Under the pieces are notes generated by a model. It ran no database searches and was not told where the DNA came from. It saw nothing but the letters and a program-made list of their open reading frames with translations. From positions 1 to 32,599 of the forward strand of contig DXEK01000170.1 in the NCBI GenBank assembly GCA_019115005.1: a stretch of DNA of 32,599 nucleotides, given 5' to 3'. Shown here piece after piece: positions 1-7,441 of this stretch (positions are counted from its first letter, which is position 1; each line of letters begins with the position of its first letter). The stretch is from Candidatus Fusicatenibacter merdavium (GTDB lineage Bacteria > Bacillota > Clostridia > Lachnospirales > Lachnospiraceae). A program made the position numbers and the translations under genes.

Positions 1-57
1 GCGCTCCACAAAGTCATAAATTTTCATGCAAGCATGAAATTTATGACCTTTTGTCGC
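1..57. repeat. Dispersed hairpin repeat, copy 1 (GCG-TCC-CAAAGTCAT family)
   Basis: Positions 10-29 and 32-51 form a near-perfect inverted repeat (AAAGTCATAAAT... against ...TTTATGACCTTT) with a 2-nt loop, preceded by GCGCTCCACA. Related copies lie at 5769-5812 (opposite strand) and 15661-15712; all share the CAAAGTCAT block and TTCATGCA. All are intergenic, so this is a dispersed repeat and not part of a gene. Its function is unknown, and it may continue beyond the window edge. Confidence 0.6.
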
Positions 58-137
58 TTGTCTCATATTATAATAACATAAAACGGAGTTCAGAATAAGA
101 TTTTTTTATCAGAAGCATATCAGGCGGGGGAAGAGTT

Positions 138-159
138 CCGCAGACCGAAGCGGCTGCGG
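138..159 (-). terminator. Possible terminator hairpin of the DUF2798 gene
   Basis: A short GC-rich hairpin (CCGCAG...CTGCGG arms) lies directly after the stop codon of the minus-strand gene. There is no clear T-run on the minus strand, so it is a weak candidate. Confidence 0.3.
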
Positions 160-160
160 A

Positions 161-664
161 TCAGGCTTCCCGGAACAGTTTTCCAAACAGCCAGTGTGTA
201 AACGGAGCGGCGGCGAACATATTCCAGAAGAGCGCCATCGGGAAGTTTTTCAGGAACGTACCGACCCAGATTGCGGGCAGCTGAACGATCGATGCGCCTC
301 CGAGAATGACGTTAAATAAAACAGCGGCCACAAGACTCATGGTCGGACACATGATCGCGACAGTTCCTGCCTGGCGGAAAAGCTGGCACAGATAAGCGTT
401 GTCTTTTGCGGGATCACAGTGCTTCGCGGCAAAGGCGGCGCCCATGCGGTTTCCCCAGAGATTGGAGAACAGGAGCACGAACAGACCCATATAAGACGTT
501 TCTTTCAACGCCTCCCAGAAAACGGAGAGCGTCATGTTGCTGAAGCCGCCGACGGTAAGATTAAATCCCATCTTGATCGCCATGTTGTAGACTTCCATTC
601 CGTACGCCATCGCGTAGGACATGATCAGACCGAAAATAAATCCTTGTACTTTGTTTTTTGGCAT
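161..664 (-). CDS. DUF2798 family membrane protein
   Basis: The product is 167 aa and hydrophobic, with about four membrane segments. It begins MPKNKVQGFIFGLIMSYAMA, which matches the opening of DUF2798 proteins (short two-helix membrane proteins of unknown function). The length and the similar second half (LCQLFRQAGTVAIMCPTMSL...) suggest two DUF2798 units in tandem: residues 1 to about 80 and about 90 to 167. The start is supported by GGGAGGAAAG about 8 nt upstream of the ATG. A promoter sits at 796-823 on the same strand. It is transcribed alone, divergently from the GNAT gene. No substrate or reaction can be assigned. Confidence 0.78.
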   Translation of the reverse strand: MPKNKVQGFIFGLIMSYAMAYGMEVYNMAIKMGFNLTVGGFSNMTLSVFWEALKETSYMGLFVLLFSNLWGNRMGAAFAAKHCDPAKDNAYLCQLFRQAGTVAIMCPTMSLVAAVLFNVILGGASIVQLPAIWVGTFLKNFPMALFWNMFAAAPFTHWLFGKLFREA

Positions 665-795
665 TTTTACTTTCCTCCCTGTTGATGCGGCAGCGGGCTG
701 CGCAGCGTCAGATCGCGGTGCAGCAAAACTGCAGAAATAAAAAAACGCGCAGCATTCAACTGGATTTACGCAGTGTCTGCTACACGTCTCAAATT

Positions 796-823
796 ATTAT
801 ACGAATACTGAAATTTTTTTCAA
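796..823 (-). promoter_or_regulatory. Sigma-A type promoter for the DUF2798 gene
   Basis: On the minus strand, -35 TTGAAA (818-823), a 16-nt spacer and -10 TATAAT (796-801) give a leader of about 125 nt before the start at 664. On the plus strand, an extended -10 (TGGTATGAT, 855-863) could serve the divergent GNAT gene, though its -35 is poor. Confidence 0.6.
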
Positions 824-910
824 AGGTAATTTTGCACAAAATCTGTAATAAATGTGGTATGATAGCGATGAATATCTTTAAAATCCAGGAAACCAAGGAG
901 AGAGAATCGA

Positions 911-1648
911 GTGAGAACAGTTTTTGAGAATTTCTACCGGGAATATCTGGGGATGGAACACGGAAAACTCAGAGACGGCATTCTGATCTGTAAAAGCGGA
1001 AACAGAGATCTGCCCCTGAACAAAAAGTTTTACTATAAACTGATCGCGGCCGTGTTTCAGAACAGAAAGATCGTGTCATGTTCCGGAGACTTTAGCGACG
1101 AACAGATTGCGAAGATCTGTGACATGCTGCCTTTTGACGAGATCAGAGAGGGAAACCCGAAAAATATGGCTGCCCTGGGGCAGCGGATTCAGAACATGTT
1201 TCCGGAAACGGAGAAGATCTTGCCGGCCTGTATGTACCGGATGCTGCAGCGTGACCAGACAGAAGTGCGTTCCGTAAAGAAGCCGGATCTTCCGGAGGTG
1301 CAGTATATCTACTTGCCCAAATACAGAAAGTACGTGGCGGCGGCAGGCGAAGACTTGCTGGGATATTGTAAAATATCAGATGTTTTTCCTGCCGGTGCGG
1401 ATCTGTCTGGCGGAGAAGGCGCCGGGATGTTTTTCGGTAATCTCGTGATCTGGGTCGATGAATCATACAGAAGAAAAGGGCTGGCATATTACCTTTTGGA
1501 TCTGATGATCCGTCAATGCAGGGAAGAAAAGATAGAACCGTTGTATTTTGTAAAAGCAGAAAATGAAGCTTCCATAAAGCTGGCACAGAAATCAGGTTTT
1601 CAGATCGTGCAGACAGAATTTGTCATAACCGAGGTGACAGACAGATAG
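911..1648 (+). CDS. GNAT family N-acetyltransferase
   Basis: The product is 245 aa. The C-terminal half (about residues 135-240) is a GNAT fold: a beta strand ending FFGNLVIWVDESYRRKGLAY supplies the acetyl-CoA pyrophosphate loop (R-x-x-G-x-A type, here RRKGLA), followed by helix LLDLMIRQC and the typical late motif ENEASIKLAQKSGF. The N-terminal 130 residues do not look like GNAT and probably give substrate specificity, so the acceptor is unknown. The start is GTG, chosen because AAGGAG lies 10 nt upstream and the reading begins cleanly there; an ATG at residue 15 is possible. It is a single gene ending at the palindromic terminator shared with the convergent glycosidase. Confidence 0.85.
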   Translation: MRTVFENFYREYLGMEHGKLRDGILICKSGNRDLPLNKKFYYKLIAAVFQNRKIVSCSGDFSDEQIAKICDMLPFDEIREGNPKNMAALGQRIQNMFPETEKILPACMYRMLQRDQTEVRSVKKPDLPEVQYIYLPKYRKYVAAAGEDLLGYCKISDVFPAGADLSGGEGAGMFFGNLVIWVDESYRRKGLAYYLLDLMIRQCREEKIEPLYFVKAENEASIKLAQKSGFQIVQTEFVITEVTDR

Positions 1649-1658
1649 ACGGAACGGT

Positions 1659-1716
1659 CAGAAAGCCGGTCTGGGTCAGACAGCGTGTATACACGCTGTC
1701 CGGCCCGGACTCGTTT
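1659..1716. terminator. Bidirectional terminator between convergent genes
   Basis: A perfect 22-bp palindrome (GACAGCGTGTA / TACACGCTGTC, 1679-1700) is extended by outer arms that pair on both sides, with G-U pairs if read from the minus strand. On the plus strand it is followed by TTTTGTTT. It lies between the stop of the GNAT gene and the stop of the minus-strand glycosidase. Confidence 0.7.
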
Positions 1717-1731
1717 TGTTTGCTGTAAAGT

Positions 1732-3753
1732 TTAATAGCCGATCATGGGAATGGAGACAGGTTCTTCGTTGAAAGGTTCCTGTTCGCCGTTTTTCACCGC
1801 GTACAGCACTTCCGAAGATTTCTTCACGGCTTCCATCAGTTCCGGATACGGCTGCATACACACGTCAACCATTCCGATCTGATAGTTTTCCCCGTCAAAT
1901 CTTCCGAGGCAGAACTGGTCGTTATACTGGAACCAGTGGGCGCCGACGCCGTAGGGGTGGGCTGCCGCGTGTTCCACATAATACCGCCACATCCTGGCGC
2001 GTTCCGTCTGATCTTTGACGCCTTTCAGTCCCGTGGCAGGCAGACCGCGGTCCAGCGCGCCGCAGTGATATTCTCCCAGCAGGATCGGCAGATCGACGCC
2101 TGCGTTTTTCACAAAATCCATATCGGCCGAGGGATCGAAATCGTAGCAGTTGATGGAGAATACGTCAAAATATTCCCAGCCGACCATCATATCGGGATTG
2201 TCCGCTTTCGACCAGCGGAGTCCGAGGTTCAGATGATTCTGATCTTCCTTCCGGCAGGCTTCCGATGGAATGCGGATATATTCCCGCACCAGAAAGCGGG
2301 AGTACTCCCGGATATCGCCGAAAGATCCCGGATATTCCTCGGAACATTTCCCGATCGGATCCCGAAATGCGTCGAAACTATCGAAAGAACTGCCCCAGGA
2401 GTTATTCAGGGCGTTTATGTGTCCGTATTTCTCCCGCAAAAACCGGATCAGTCCGCGGCGGCAGCAGGTGTCCGCCGGATTGCGAAGCACTTCATCCGCG
2501 ATTTTCAGGTTTTCCACAAAGTTAAATTCCGGTTCGTTGCGCAGAAAATAGCCGATCAGCCAGGGATCGTCTCTCCATTCTTCCAATCCTTTGGCATAGA
2601 TCCTGGAATTTTCCGCATACTCTTCCGAGAGAACGTCCGGAAAGTCTCGGAAGATCAATGTCTTTGTGGAAGGAAAGCCGCGGAGTTCCCGGACATACGG
2701 AATCTTTGTGCGCCCGTCGTTGACGCAGAGTCCCGGGAAATTACCCTGGGAATTGATTCCATTGGACATCAGGATATGATGGGATATTTCCTCCCACTTT
2801 TCCTTCCAGGCGGAACCGTAGACTTTTTTCAGATTCGCCGCACAGAAATTAAACATCCGGAAATGCTCCGGTTCCATATAGGCGGAACGCCGCATGGTAT
2901 CTTCCCGGAAGCATTCCCCGTATACGGGATCTTCTTTTTCGGGAAGCCAGTCGCAGTTTTTTTCAAAAGCGTCGATCCGACCCTCCTCGCCGGCGCGGGT
3001 GCCGCAGGGGCCCAGTGAAAAGTAATCGCATCCGTCCGGATCCGTCAGATGCCACCGCCCGTCGGGCGATTTAAAAGTGGAGAAAAATCCCGTCCCGTCT
3101 TTCAGCTTTCGGCCGGAATCTCCGCCCCAGCGGTTCCAGGAAGGGAACGGGTAAGCGGCAGGGCCGAGATTTCGGTCCATGGTTTTCCGGAGCTCGTCGA
3201 GGCTGGAAATTTTCCCAGGCCATGAACGGTCTTTCCACTGTCCGAATTCGTCTACCAGTTTCCGGTCCGGTGTGGGATAAGTTTCCGGTTCCGTATCGCT
3301 GAGATAAAAATTTTCCATCCGGATTCTTACGTCATGGAAGGTACTTTTTACTCCGAGTTCAAAGCGTTCCACCTGGCAGCGTTCGGTTCGCTGCCCGTGT
3401 ACGACCAGTTTCAGCAGACCGGGTGTGCGGTTGGTATAAATGGTCCGGTTATCCAGCAGACTTAGATCCAGACAAATTCTGGTCTTAAAGCGCGGCAGCA
3501 GGCCAAACCGAAAGAACAGACGCTCCTCCTGTTTCCCCGGGACAAAACACCGGAACATCATGGCTGCACAATGGTCTTCCAGCACTTCCACATCTCCGAT
3601 CAGATAGCGCAGAGAAGAATGTTTTATCTGGGGAAGAGTAACCCCGCCGCCTGACGCGCCCAGTACTACTGTACATCCGCCGGGCTCCTGTTCCTGCACC
3701 ACGGCGTCCCGCGGGATGATCTGATCCAGACAGATCGTTTCGATCAATGACAT
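1732..3753 (-). CDS. Glycoside hydrolase, clan GH-A, GH50-like (agarase/beta-galactosidase type)
   Basis: The product is 673 aa with no signal peptide, so it is probably cytoplasmic. Residues 1 to about 170 form a beta-rich N-terminal module. From about 225 (WHLTDPDGCDYFSLGPCG) a TIM barrel starts, with the wording seen in GH50 enzymes: DPWLIGYFLRNEPEF and, near the end, GAHWFQYNDQ followed by GRFDGENYQIGMVDV. In clan GH-A the acid/base follows Asn on strand 4, here E407 of RNEPEF; the nucleophile on strand 7 is E561 of LLGEYH. The natural substrate is probably an oligosaccharide taken up by the cell; agar is not implied. AGGAGG lies 9 nt before the ATG, and the promoter at 3787-3853 gives a leader under 30 nt, which fixes this start. 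A GH42-like assignment remains possible. Confidence 0.8.
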   Translation of the reverse strand: MSLIETICLDQIIPRDAVVQEQEPGGCTVVLGASGGGVTLPQIKHSSLRYLIGDVEVLEDHCAAMMFRCFVPGKQEERLFFRFGLLPRFKTRICLDLSLLDNRTIYTNRTPGLLKLVVHGQRTERCQVERFELGVKSTFHDVRIRMENFYLSDTEPETYPTPDRKLVDEFGQWKDRSWPGKISSLDELRKTMDRNLGPAAYPFPSWNRWGGDSGRKLKDGTGFFSTFKSPDGRWHLTDPDGCDYFSLGPCGTRAGEEGRIDAFEKNCDWLPEKEDPVYGECFREDTMRRSAYMEPEHFRMFNFCAANLKKVYGSAWKEKWEEISHHILMSNGINSQGNFPGLCVNDGRTKIPYVRELRGFPSTKTLIFRDFPDVLSEEYAENSRIYAKGLEEWRDDPWLIGYFLRNEPEFNFVENLKIADEVLRNPADTCCRRGLIRFLREKYGHINALNNSWGSSFDSFDAFRDPIGKCSEEYPGSFGDIREYSRFLVREYIRIPSEACRKEDQNHLNLGLRWSKADNPDMMVGWEYFDVFSINCYDFDPSADMDFVKNAGVDLPILLGEYHCGALDRGLPATGLKGVKDQTERARMWRYYVEHAAAHPYGVGAHWFQYNDQFCLGRFDGENYQIGMVDVCMQPYPELMEAVKKSSEVLYAVKNGEQEPFNEEPVSIPMIGY

Positions 3754-3786
3754 ACGCAGATACCTCCTGTACAGTTTTTTTCTTTT

Positions 3787-3853
3787 ATTTTACAGGAGTG
3801 AAAAAAAGTTTCCATGGAATTCTGCGACTTTTTTTGTAAAATAACGACTTTTT
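3787..3853 (-). promoter_or_regulatory. Promoter plus shared activator-type element (copy A) for the GH50-like gene
   Basis: On the minus strand the element reads AAAAAGTCG, then 20 nt later (GTCG to GTCG) AAAAGTCGC, then GAATTCCATGG, then 19 nt to an extended -10 TG-TAAAAT (3787-3792). The same arrangement with identical spacing occurs upstream of the GH2 gene (26000-26066) and at 8186-8249. Two direct half-sites two helical turns apart, abutting a poor -35, are what AraC-type activators use. The regulator is not recognisable in this window. Confidence 0.65.
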
Positions 3854-4050
3854 GAGTGTTTACTCATTCCTTTTGCCATTTTCGAGAGGCTGCCATACAG
3901 AGTTCCGGGACTGATCTTGATCTCGCCGTCCGTCAGCGCCGCGACTTTCTGAATGATACTGTAATCATGCGCTTCTTCTCTGAGACACAGCAGAATATAG
4001 AATCCGGTTTCGGTCATTGGGACATACACTTTTCGTATATGAGAATCCAT
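3790..4050 (-). pseudogene. Truncated PadR-family regulator
   Basis: Residues 1 to about 62 (MDSHIRKVYVPMTETGFYILLCLREEAHDYSI... to ISPGTLYGSLSKMAKG) are a convincing PadR N-terminal winged helix, including the GTLYG turn. After that the frame runs into DNA that is the activator element and promoter of the GH50-like gene, so the tail (MSKHSKSRYFTKK...) is read-through of non-coding sequence. PadR proteins normally continue with the wing (RRKIYRIT-like) and a dimerisation helix, both missing here. The start is ATG with AAGG upstream; an ATG 11 codons later is also possible. It may be expressed as a non-functional stub. Confidence 0.65.
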
Positions 4051-4067
4051 TCTTTGCCTTAAGTTTA

Positions 4068-4099
4068 ATATCGCAGTACGCTGTGTCGCACTGCGATAT
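4068..4099. promoter_or_regulatory. Inverted repeat, likely PadR operator
   Basis: ATATCGCAGT (4068-4077) and ACTGCGATAT (4090-4099) form a perfect 10-bp inverted repeat with a 12-nt spacer. It lies between the padR remnant and a divergent strong promoter at 4118, the usual place for a PadR autoregulatory operator. Confidence 0.5.
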
Positions 4100-4117
4100 A
4101 GGCTTGTCAACAGAATC

Positions 4118-4146
4118 TTGACTTTTTTCCGGGCGTTCAATATAAT
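4118..4146 (+). promoter_or_regulatory. Near-consensus sigma-A promoter
   Basis: TTGACT (4118-4123), a 17-nt spacer and TATAAT (4141-4146). It points away from the padR remnant toward a very short ORF (4224) and the MFS gene (4535). Confidence 0.75.
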
Positions 4147-4223
4147 AGTGCAAGAGTCAAGATATCTTTGACCCAACAACATTATCTAAGAGCAGATCAC
4201 ATTCGTGGAAAGGAGGCATCTAT

Positions 4224-4328
4224 ATGGCTGCATCAGTCTTTTTTTATCATTGTGTTATATCGAAGAATGCAGATATAGTGTCTTCCCGCGTGAAAAACAT
4301 AACTTTTTCTATTCTCAGTCCCATCTGA
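4224..4328 (+). CDS. Short ORF (34 aa) with strong ribosome binding site, possibly a gene remnant
   Basis: AAAGGAGG lies 7 nt before an ATG, downstream of the strong promoter at 4118. The 34-residue product MAASVFFYHCVISKNADIVS... resembles nothing I recognise. With a good promoter, an operator and an excellent Shine-Dalgarno site, it is plausibly the 5' end of a PadR-controlled gene whose body has been lost, or a leader peptide for the MFS gene about 200 nt downstream. Confidence 0.35.
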   Translation: MAASVFFYHCVISKNADIVSSRVKNITFSILSPI

Positions 4329-4368
4329 TTGATGTTTTTCCCGAAAAATATAAAATATATGAATTTTA

Positions 4369-4396
4369 GTAAAAGTTCAGTCGGCTGAACTTTTGT
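4369..4396. repeat. 28-bp palindromic element, copy 1
   Basis: The core GTTCAGTCGGCTGAAC (4375-4390) is flanked by GTAAAA and TTTTGT; the inner arms (4371-4380 and 4385-4394) are perfectly complementary. Its flanking octamers (GAATTTTA / GAGTTTGG) match at only 5 of 8 positions, so a target duplication is not clear here. It belongs to the same family as 8648, 13527, 15935, 18071 and 30468. Confidence 0.6.
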
Positions 4397-4409
4397 GAGT
4401 TTGGAAAAA

Positions 4410-4523
4410 TCAGAAAGGAGTGTGTCCTTTGGCGTACAGAGAGGTATCTTTTGGATAGATTCCGGTACGCCTGCAGGAGTGTGTCCGAAATTGCTCTCTG
4501 AAAGAACTTTCATACACTCCGGG
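4410..4523 (+). other. Structured leader upstream of the MFS gene
   Basis: The untranslated stretch holds a hairpin with GGCGTAC / GTACGCC arms (about 4432-4471), two copies of GGAGTGTGTCC, and a second pairing in which the second GGAGTGT copy pairs with ACACTCC just before the gene. The palindrome TGAAAG-AA-CTTTCA (4499-4512) sits inside that second stem. It fits no riboswitch class I know. It could regulate the MFS gene by structure. Confidence 0.35.
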
Positions 4524-4534
4524 GACAGAGAAAA

Positions 4535-5752
4535 ATGGGAAAAAATCATATAGTTCGTTATACATGGAACAGTCCGGTCCGGCTGCTCATGTGCATATCG
4601 CTGTTTTCCAGCATGGTTTTCTATGCACCCGTGTCGCTGCTTGTCCGCACCCGCATGGGAATCACTTTAGAACAATTTTTTATCCTTCAGGCGATCTTGT
4701 CGGCAACAATTTTCTTTTTTGAAATCCCGAGCGGTTTTCTGTCGGATTTCTTCGGGTACAGGCAGACGATCATTCTCAGTTTTCTGCTGAACTTTGCGGC
4801 GAGAATCCTCATGCTGCTGGCGCAGGATTTCCGGATGTTCGCGGCGGAGGCTGTGCTGGAAGGAATGGCGGCAGCGTTGAATTCCGGCACGATCTCAGGT
4901 TATGTGTACAGTATTTCCGGGAGGGACAGCTACGATATCGATATGGCTGAGATCAACAGATGTTCGGATCTCGGATTTCTTGTGTCTACCCTTGGATTTT
5001 CTGTGATCTACCAGCTTCTGGGAATGAGAGGACTGCTGTTCGGAACGGCCGCCGCAGCATTTGCAGCGTTTCTTGTATCCTGCGGGCTGCAGGAATGCCC
5101 GGTGCAGAGAGAGCAGAAAACAGACCATAGGAGCTCCGGGCGATGGAAAAATACGGGAAAACAACCAGGAGGTCCTCCGGGGCTGGCAGATCTTGTCTGT
5201 GTCCTCGGGATCAGTCTGGCCAGTCTGGCATTTTTGCTCATTAACTTTTTTTACGTGACGATACTGGGTGAACTGGGAATGGATGAAACATATATGACGG
5301 CGGTTATTTTGCTGTATACGGCCGTACAGATATTGATCCCTTGGATCATCCGGAAAAGAAAACGACTGCAGAAAGGACGTAGTTGGAAACATCTGAACGA
5401 TATTTTGAGTTCTCTGGCAGCAGTGCTTGTTTTCGCAGTCGGGATTGCATGGACGGAAAACTTTTTTGTGTTGATCCCGATGCTGCTGCTTCCTGCTGCT
5501 CTGCAGCTTTTGCAGATTGATGTGGAAACTTATCAGAATCTGTGCATTGACAGAAAAGGTCTGAGCAAAAACAGGGTAACGGTACTCTCCGGCTACAGTA
5601 TGGTTTCCAATGCACTGGAAATAGGATTCCTCTTCGGTTCTTCGCAGATTGGAACGCTGGGGATCCGCCCGCTGTTTTGGGGACTCGGAATCCTAGTGCT
5701 GTTTGCCATGGGAATTGTTGTACTGCTGCGGAGAAAGGAGATCCGGAGATAA
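4535..5752 (+). CDS. MFS transporter
   Basis: The product is 405 aa with about twelve hydrophobic segments split by a charged central loop (about residues 190-225, QREQKTDHRSSGRWKNTGKQ). The cytoplasmic loop after helix 2 reads GFLSDFFGYRQTI, the MFS motif A (G-x-L-[SA]-D-x-x-G-x-R), which supports a major facilitator. Substrate unknown; drug or metabolite efflux is the common role of this size class. The start ATG has only a weak GGGGA upstream, so expression may depend on the leader structure at 4410-4523. It is a single gene, followed by a hairpin repeat that may act as a terminator. Confidence 0.78.
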   Translation: MGKNHIVRYTWNSPVRLLMCISLFSSMVFYAPVSLLVRTRMGITLEQFFILQAILSATIFFFEIPSGFLSDFFGYRQTIILSFLLNFAARILMLLAQDFRMFAAEAVLEGMAAALNSGTISGYVYSISGRDSYDIDMAEINRCSDLGFLVSTLGFSVIYQLLGMRGLLFGTAAAAFAAFLVSCGLQECPVQREQKTDHRSSGRWKNTGKQPGGPPGLADLVCVLGISLASLAFLLINFFYVTILGELGMDETYMTAVILLYTAVQILIPWIIRKRKRLQKGRSWKHLNDILSSLAAVLVFAVGIAWTENFFVLIPMLLLPAALQLLQIDVETYQNLCIDRKGLSKNRVTVLSGYSMVSNALEIGFLFGSSQIGTLGIRPLFWGLGILVLFAMGIVVLLRRKEIRR

Positions 5753-5768
5753 TCATGATGCCAGAGTC

Positions 5769-5812
5769 AAAAGGTCATGCTTGCATGAAATGCATGACTT
5801 TGGGACCCGCAA
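5769..5812 (-). repeat. Dispersed hairpin repeat, copy 2 (opposite strand)
   Basis: Read on the minus strand it gives GCGGGTCCCAAAGTCATGCA followed by TTTCATGCAAGCATGACC, matching copy 1 (1-57) with internal differences. It lies just after the MFS stop codon. The rest of the interval to 5994 has short palindromes (GCCCGATCGGGC at about 5828) and no coding signal that I can see. Confidence 0.55.
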
Positions 5813-5996
5813 AAACATGAGAAAGTAGCCCGATCGGGCAGATTTCGAATGTTTTTAGGATTGCGGGAGCATGAGATGCGGAGCAATCCGTAGCATCATT
5901 GGGGTCAAAATACCTTTTGCCCCCAACATCATAATCATTCGGCAGACAAGACATTATATACAAGGTTTTATGAAGGTAAAGAATCGTAAATTCGAT

Positions 5997-6036
5997 AAAA
6001 AAGAGGAACAAGGCGCTGCTCTGCCCGGTTCCTCTT
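5997..6036 (-). terminator. Rho-independent terminator of the intact nuclease gene
   Basis: On the minus strand AAGAGGAAC and GTTCCTCTT pair (9 bp) and are followed by six T residues (A-run 5997-6002 on the plus strand). Confidence 0.85.
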
Positions 6037-6050
6037 TCTGCTTTGCTGAA

Positions 6051-6896
6051 CTACTTTGCGGGGGAAACGCCCTCCGCCAGCCATTGTTTTACGGTATCCA
6101 GACTGAAATTTACAGCCCTGGCGATCATATCGACGGAAAGCCCCATTTTTCTCAACTCCAGAGCCGTTCTGCGAGCCTGGTTTTTTTCACCTTCGATTTT
6201 TCCCTCGATTTTTCCATGTTCTTCACCTTCGCGATACCATTTTTCACTGATCTCACACATGACCTGATAACCTCCTTCCTCGGATTTGAGAAAATGTACG
6301 CGTCTGGAGAGGTCTCCCTGACTCATATCATCGGGATCTGCAGTTTTAAAAAATTCCATTAGCTGTGCCGCTGTGCTGTGATCATTGACTGCGGCATTGA
6401 CGTATAAGATATGTATGCCGTCATCATAGGGAAGTTTTCTGTCTCCCAGATATTTCTGCACAGGATAAACTGTTTTTCCGGCATTCCAAAGATCTGTCCT
6501 GCTGATATAGATGATGTAGACCTCCGGCATTTCATCATAGTTTTTCCCTTTTTGCAGACATTCGCTGTCGATCATGGATGTGTAAAACCGCGTTCTTCTG
6601 GCATGATTCACGGTGTCTGTACGCTGGACTTCGATGTTATACAACTTTCCGTCTGTGTCCTCCGCGTATACGTCCAGAATGGCATCATGGGAAACCATGC
6701 GTGAAATACGATACTGTGTCCGGACAGATTTCACGGTCAGATCTTTGATGCCTGTCAGGATCCGGAGCACATGCTGACAGGCAGCCGGATCCTGCAGTGC
6801 AGCGGTCATAAATACGTCGCTGAACAGATTCAGCGACCGGGCCTCGGCAATACGTCGCTCCCGAGCCTCAAGGTTTTGATTATTGTTTTTGGTCAA
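6051..6896 (-). CDS. Rpn/PD-(D/E)XK nuclease family putative transposase
   Basis: The product is 281 aa. It resembles the large PDDEXK_2 / Rpn group of recombination-promoting nucleases: an N-terminal region SLNLFSDVFMTAALQDPAAC, then the nuclease core with D in HDAILDVYAED and E-x-Q in YNIEVQRTD, then YIIYISRTD. The C-terminal helix QARRTALELRKMGLSVDMIA looks like a short helix-turn-helix segment ending DTVKQWL. It would cut DNA and promote RecA-independent recombination in its family. The start is TTG (6894-6896) with AAGGAG 6 nt upstream; a longer TTG-initiated frame to 6938 exists but lacks a ribosome site. It has its own promoter (6963-6991) and terminator. A near-identical decayed copy lies at 7442-7931. 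Confidence 0.82.
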   Translation of the reverse strand: MTKNNNQNLEARERRIAEARSLNLFSDVFMTAALQDPAACQHVLRILTGIKDLTVKSVRTQYRISRMVSHDAILDVYAEDTDGKLYNIEVQRTDTVNHARRTRFYTSMIDSECLQKGKNYDEMPEVYIIYISRTDLWNAGKTVYPVQKYLGDRKLPYDDGIHILYVNAAVNDHSTAAQLMEFFKTADPDDMSQGDLSRRVHFLKSEEGGYQVMCEISEKWYREGEEHGKIEGKIEGEKNQARRTALELRKMGLSVDMIARAVNFSLDTVKQWLAEGVSPAK

Positions 6897-6962
6897 AAAT
6901 ACTCCTTTCTTTTTGACCCACTCTTCCAGGGCGAACAAATAGTTCGCACATCTGTATGAATG

Positions 6963-6991
6963 ATTCTACCATTTGGCCGTAAAAAATGCAA
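6963..6991 (-). promoter_or_regulatory. Promoter of the intact nuclease gene
   Basis: On the minus strand: TTGCAT (6986-6991), a 17-nt spacer, TAGAAT (6963-6968). The leader contains a small hairpin GCGAAC-TATTT-GTTCGC (6931-6947) ahead of the ribosome site. The same sequence is conserved in the decayed copy. Confidence 0.7.
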
Positions 6992-6995
6992 GTGT

Positions 6996-7175
6996 AAAAG
7001 GATAGCCGGACGTTTGCCCAATATGGCCGTAAAGGATTTGAAAACAAAAGCCATAACGCCTGTCTATTTGCTGACTGATCATACCGGATTCTATGAGAGA
7101 TATGGATGGGAATTTTTATGTATGGTTCAGGGAGATGGGGAACCCAACCTGTCAAGAATGTATATTCACAGATAA
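6996..7175 (+). pseudogene. C-terminal fragment of a GNAT acetyltransferase
   Basis: The frame ends ...KAITPVYLLTDHTGFYERYG then WEFLCMVQGDGEPNLSRMYIHR and stop. The TDHTGFYERYGWEF pattern is the conserved C-terminal part of a GNAT subfamily. The catalytic N-terminal part is absent, and the frame abuts the right end of the nuclease cassette (6993), which suggests that insertion or deletion at that edge removed it. There is no ribosome site. Confidence 0.6.
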
Positions 7176-7386
7176 CAATTATTCGTTCTCTGATTGGAAA
7201 AGGTTCATTGGGAATGTTTGTATATCTGCGGCGTGTTCTTCATCAATAAATCTGATTCCAAGTTTACACCTCACTAAATAGTATTTCGCCATCAGCCTTC
7301 CGTTTTTGTTTACTCATATCAAGTCCGATTTATTGGGAAGATAGCAAAGTCAGCCGGAGCAGTCAACGGCAAGATGAACGGTGCAC
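7176..7386. other. Intergenic remnant between nuclease copies
   Basis: No convincing gene. A 37-codon minus-strand frame (7179-7292, MAKYYLVRCKLGIRFIDEEH...) with GGAAGG close to its ATG is visible, but it is too short and too isolated to call. Confidence 0.3.
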
Positions 7387-7388
7387 AT

Positions 7389-7428
7389 AAAAAAGAGGAA
7401 CAAGGCGCTCCCCGGCCCGGTTCCTCTT
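7389..7428 (-). terminator. Terminator of the decayed nuclease copy
   Basis: AAGAGGAAC / GTTCCTCTT stem with a six-T tail on the minus strand, as in the intact copy; the loop differs. Confidence 0.8.
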
Positions 7429-7441
7429 CTGTTTTGCTGAA

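Larger units (their letters stand above)
5995..6993 (-). mobile_element. Rpn/PDDEXK_2 nuclease cassette, intact copy
   Basis: This segment is repeated, with a deletion, at 7387-8028. The match begins at ATAAAAAAGAGG and ends at ATGCAAGT and covers terminator, gene and promoter, so the whole transcription unit was duplicated or moved as a block. No terminal inverted repeats or clear target duplications are visible. Confidence 0.65.

Noticed and set aside
4410-4523. A tRNA or T-box leader in the MFS upstream region
   Set aside because: No cloverleaf, no GTTCRA T-loop and no GGTGGNACCGCG block can be found; only general hairpins.
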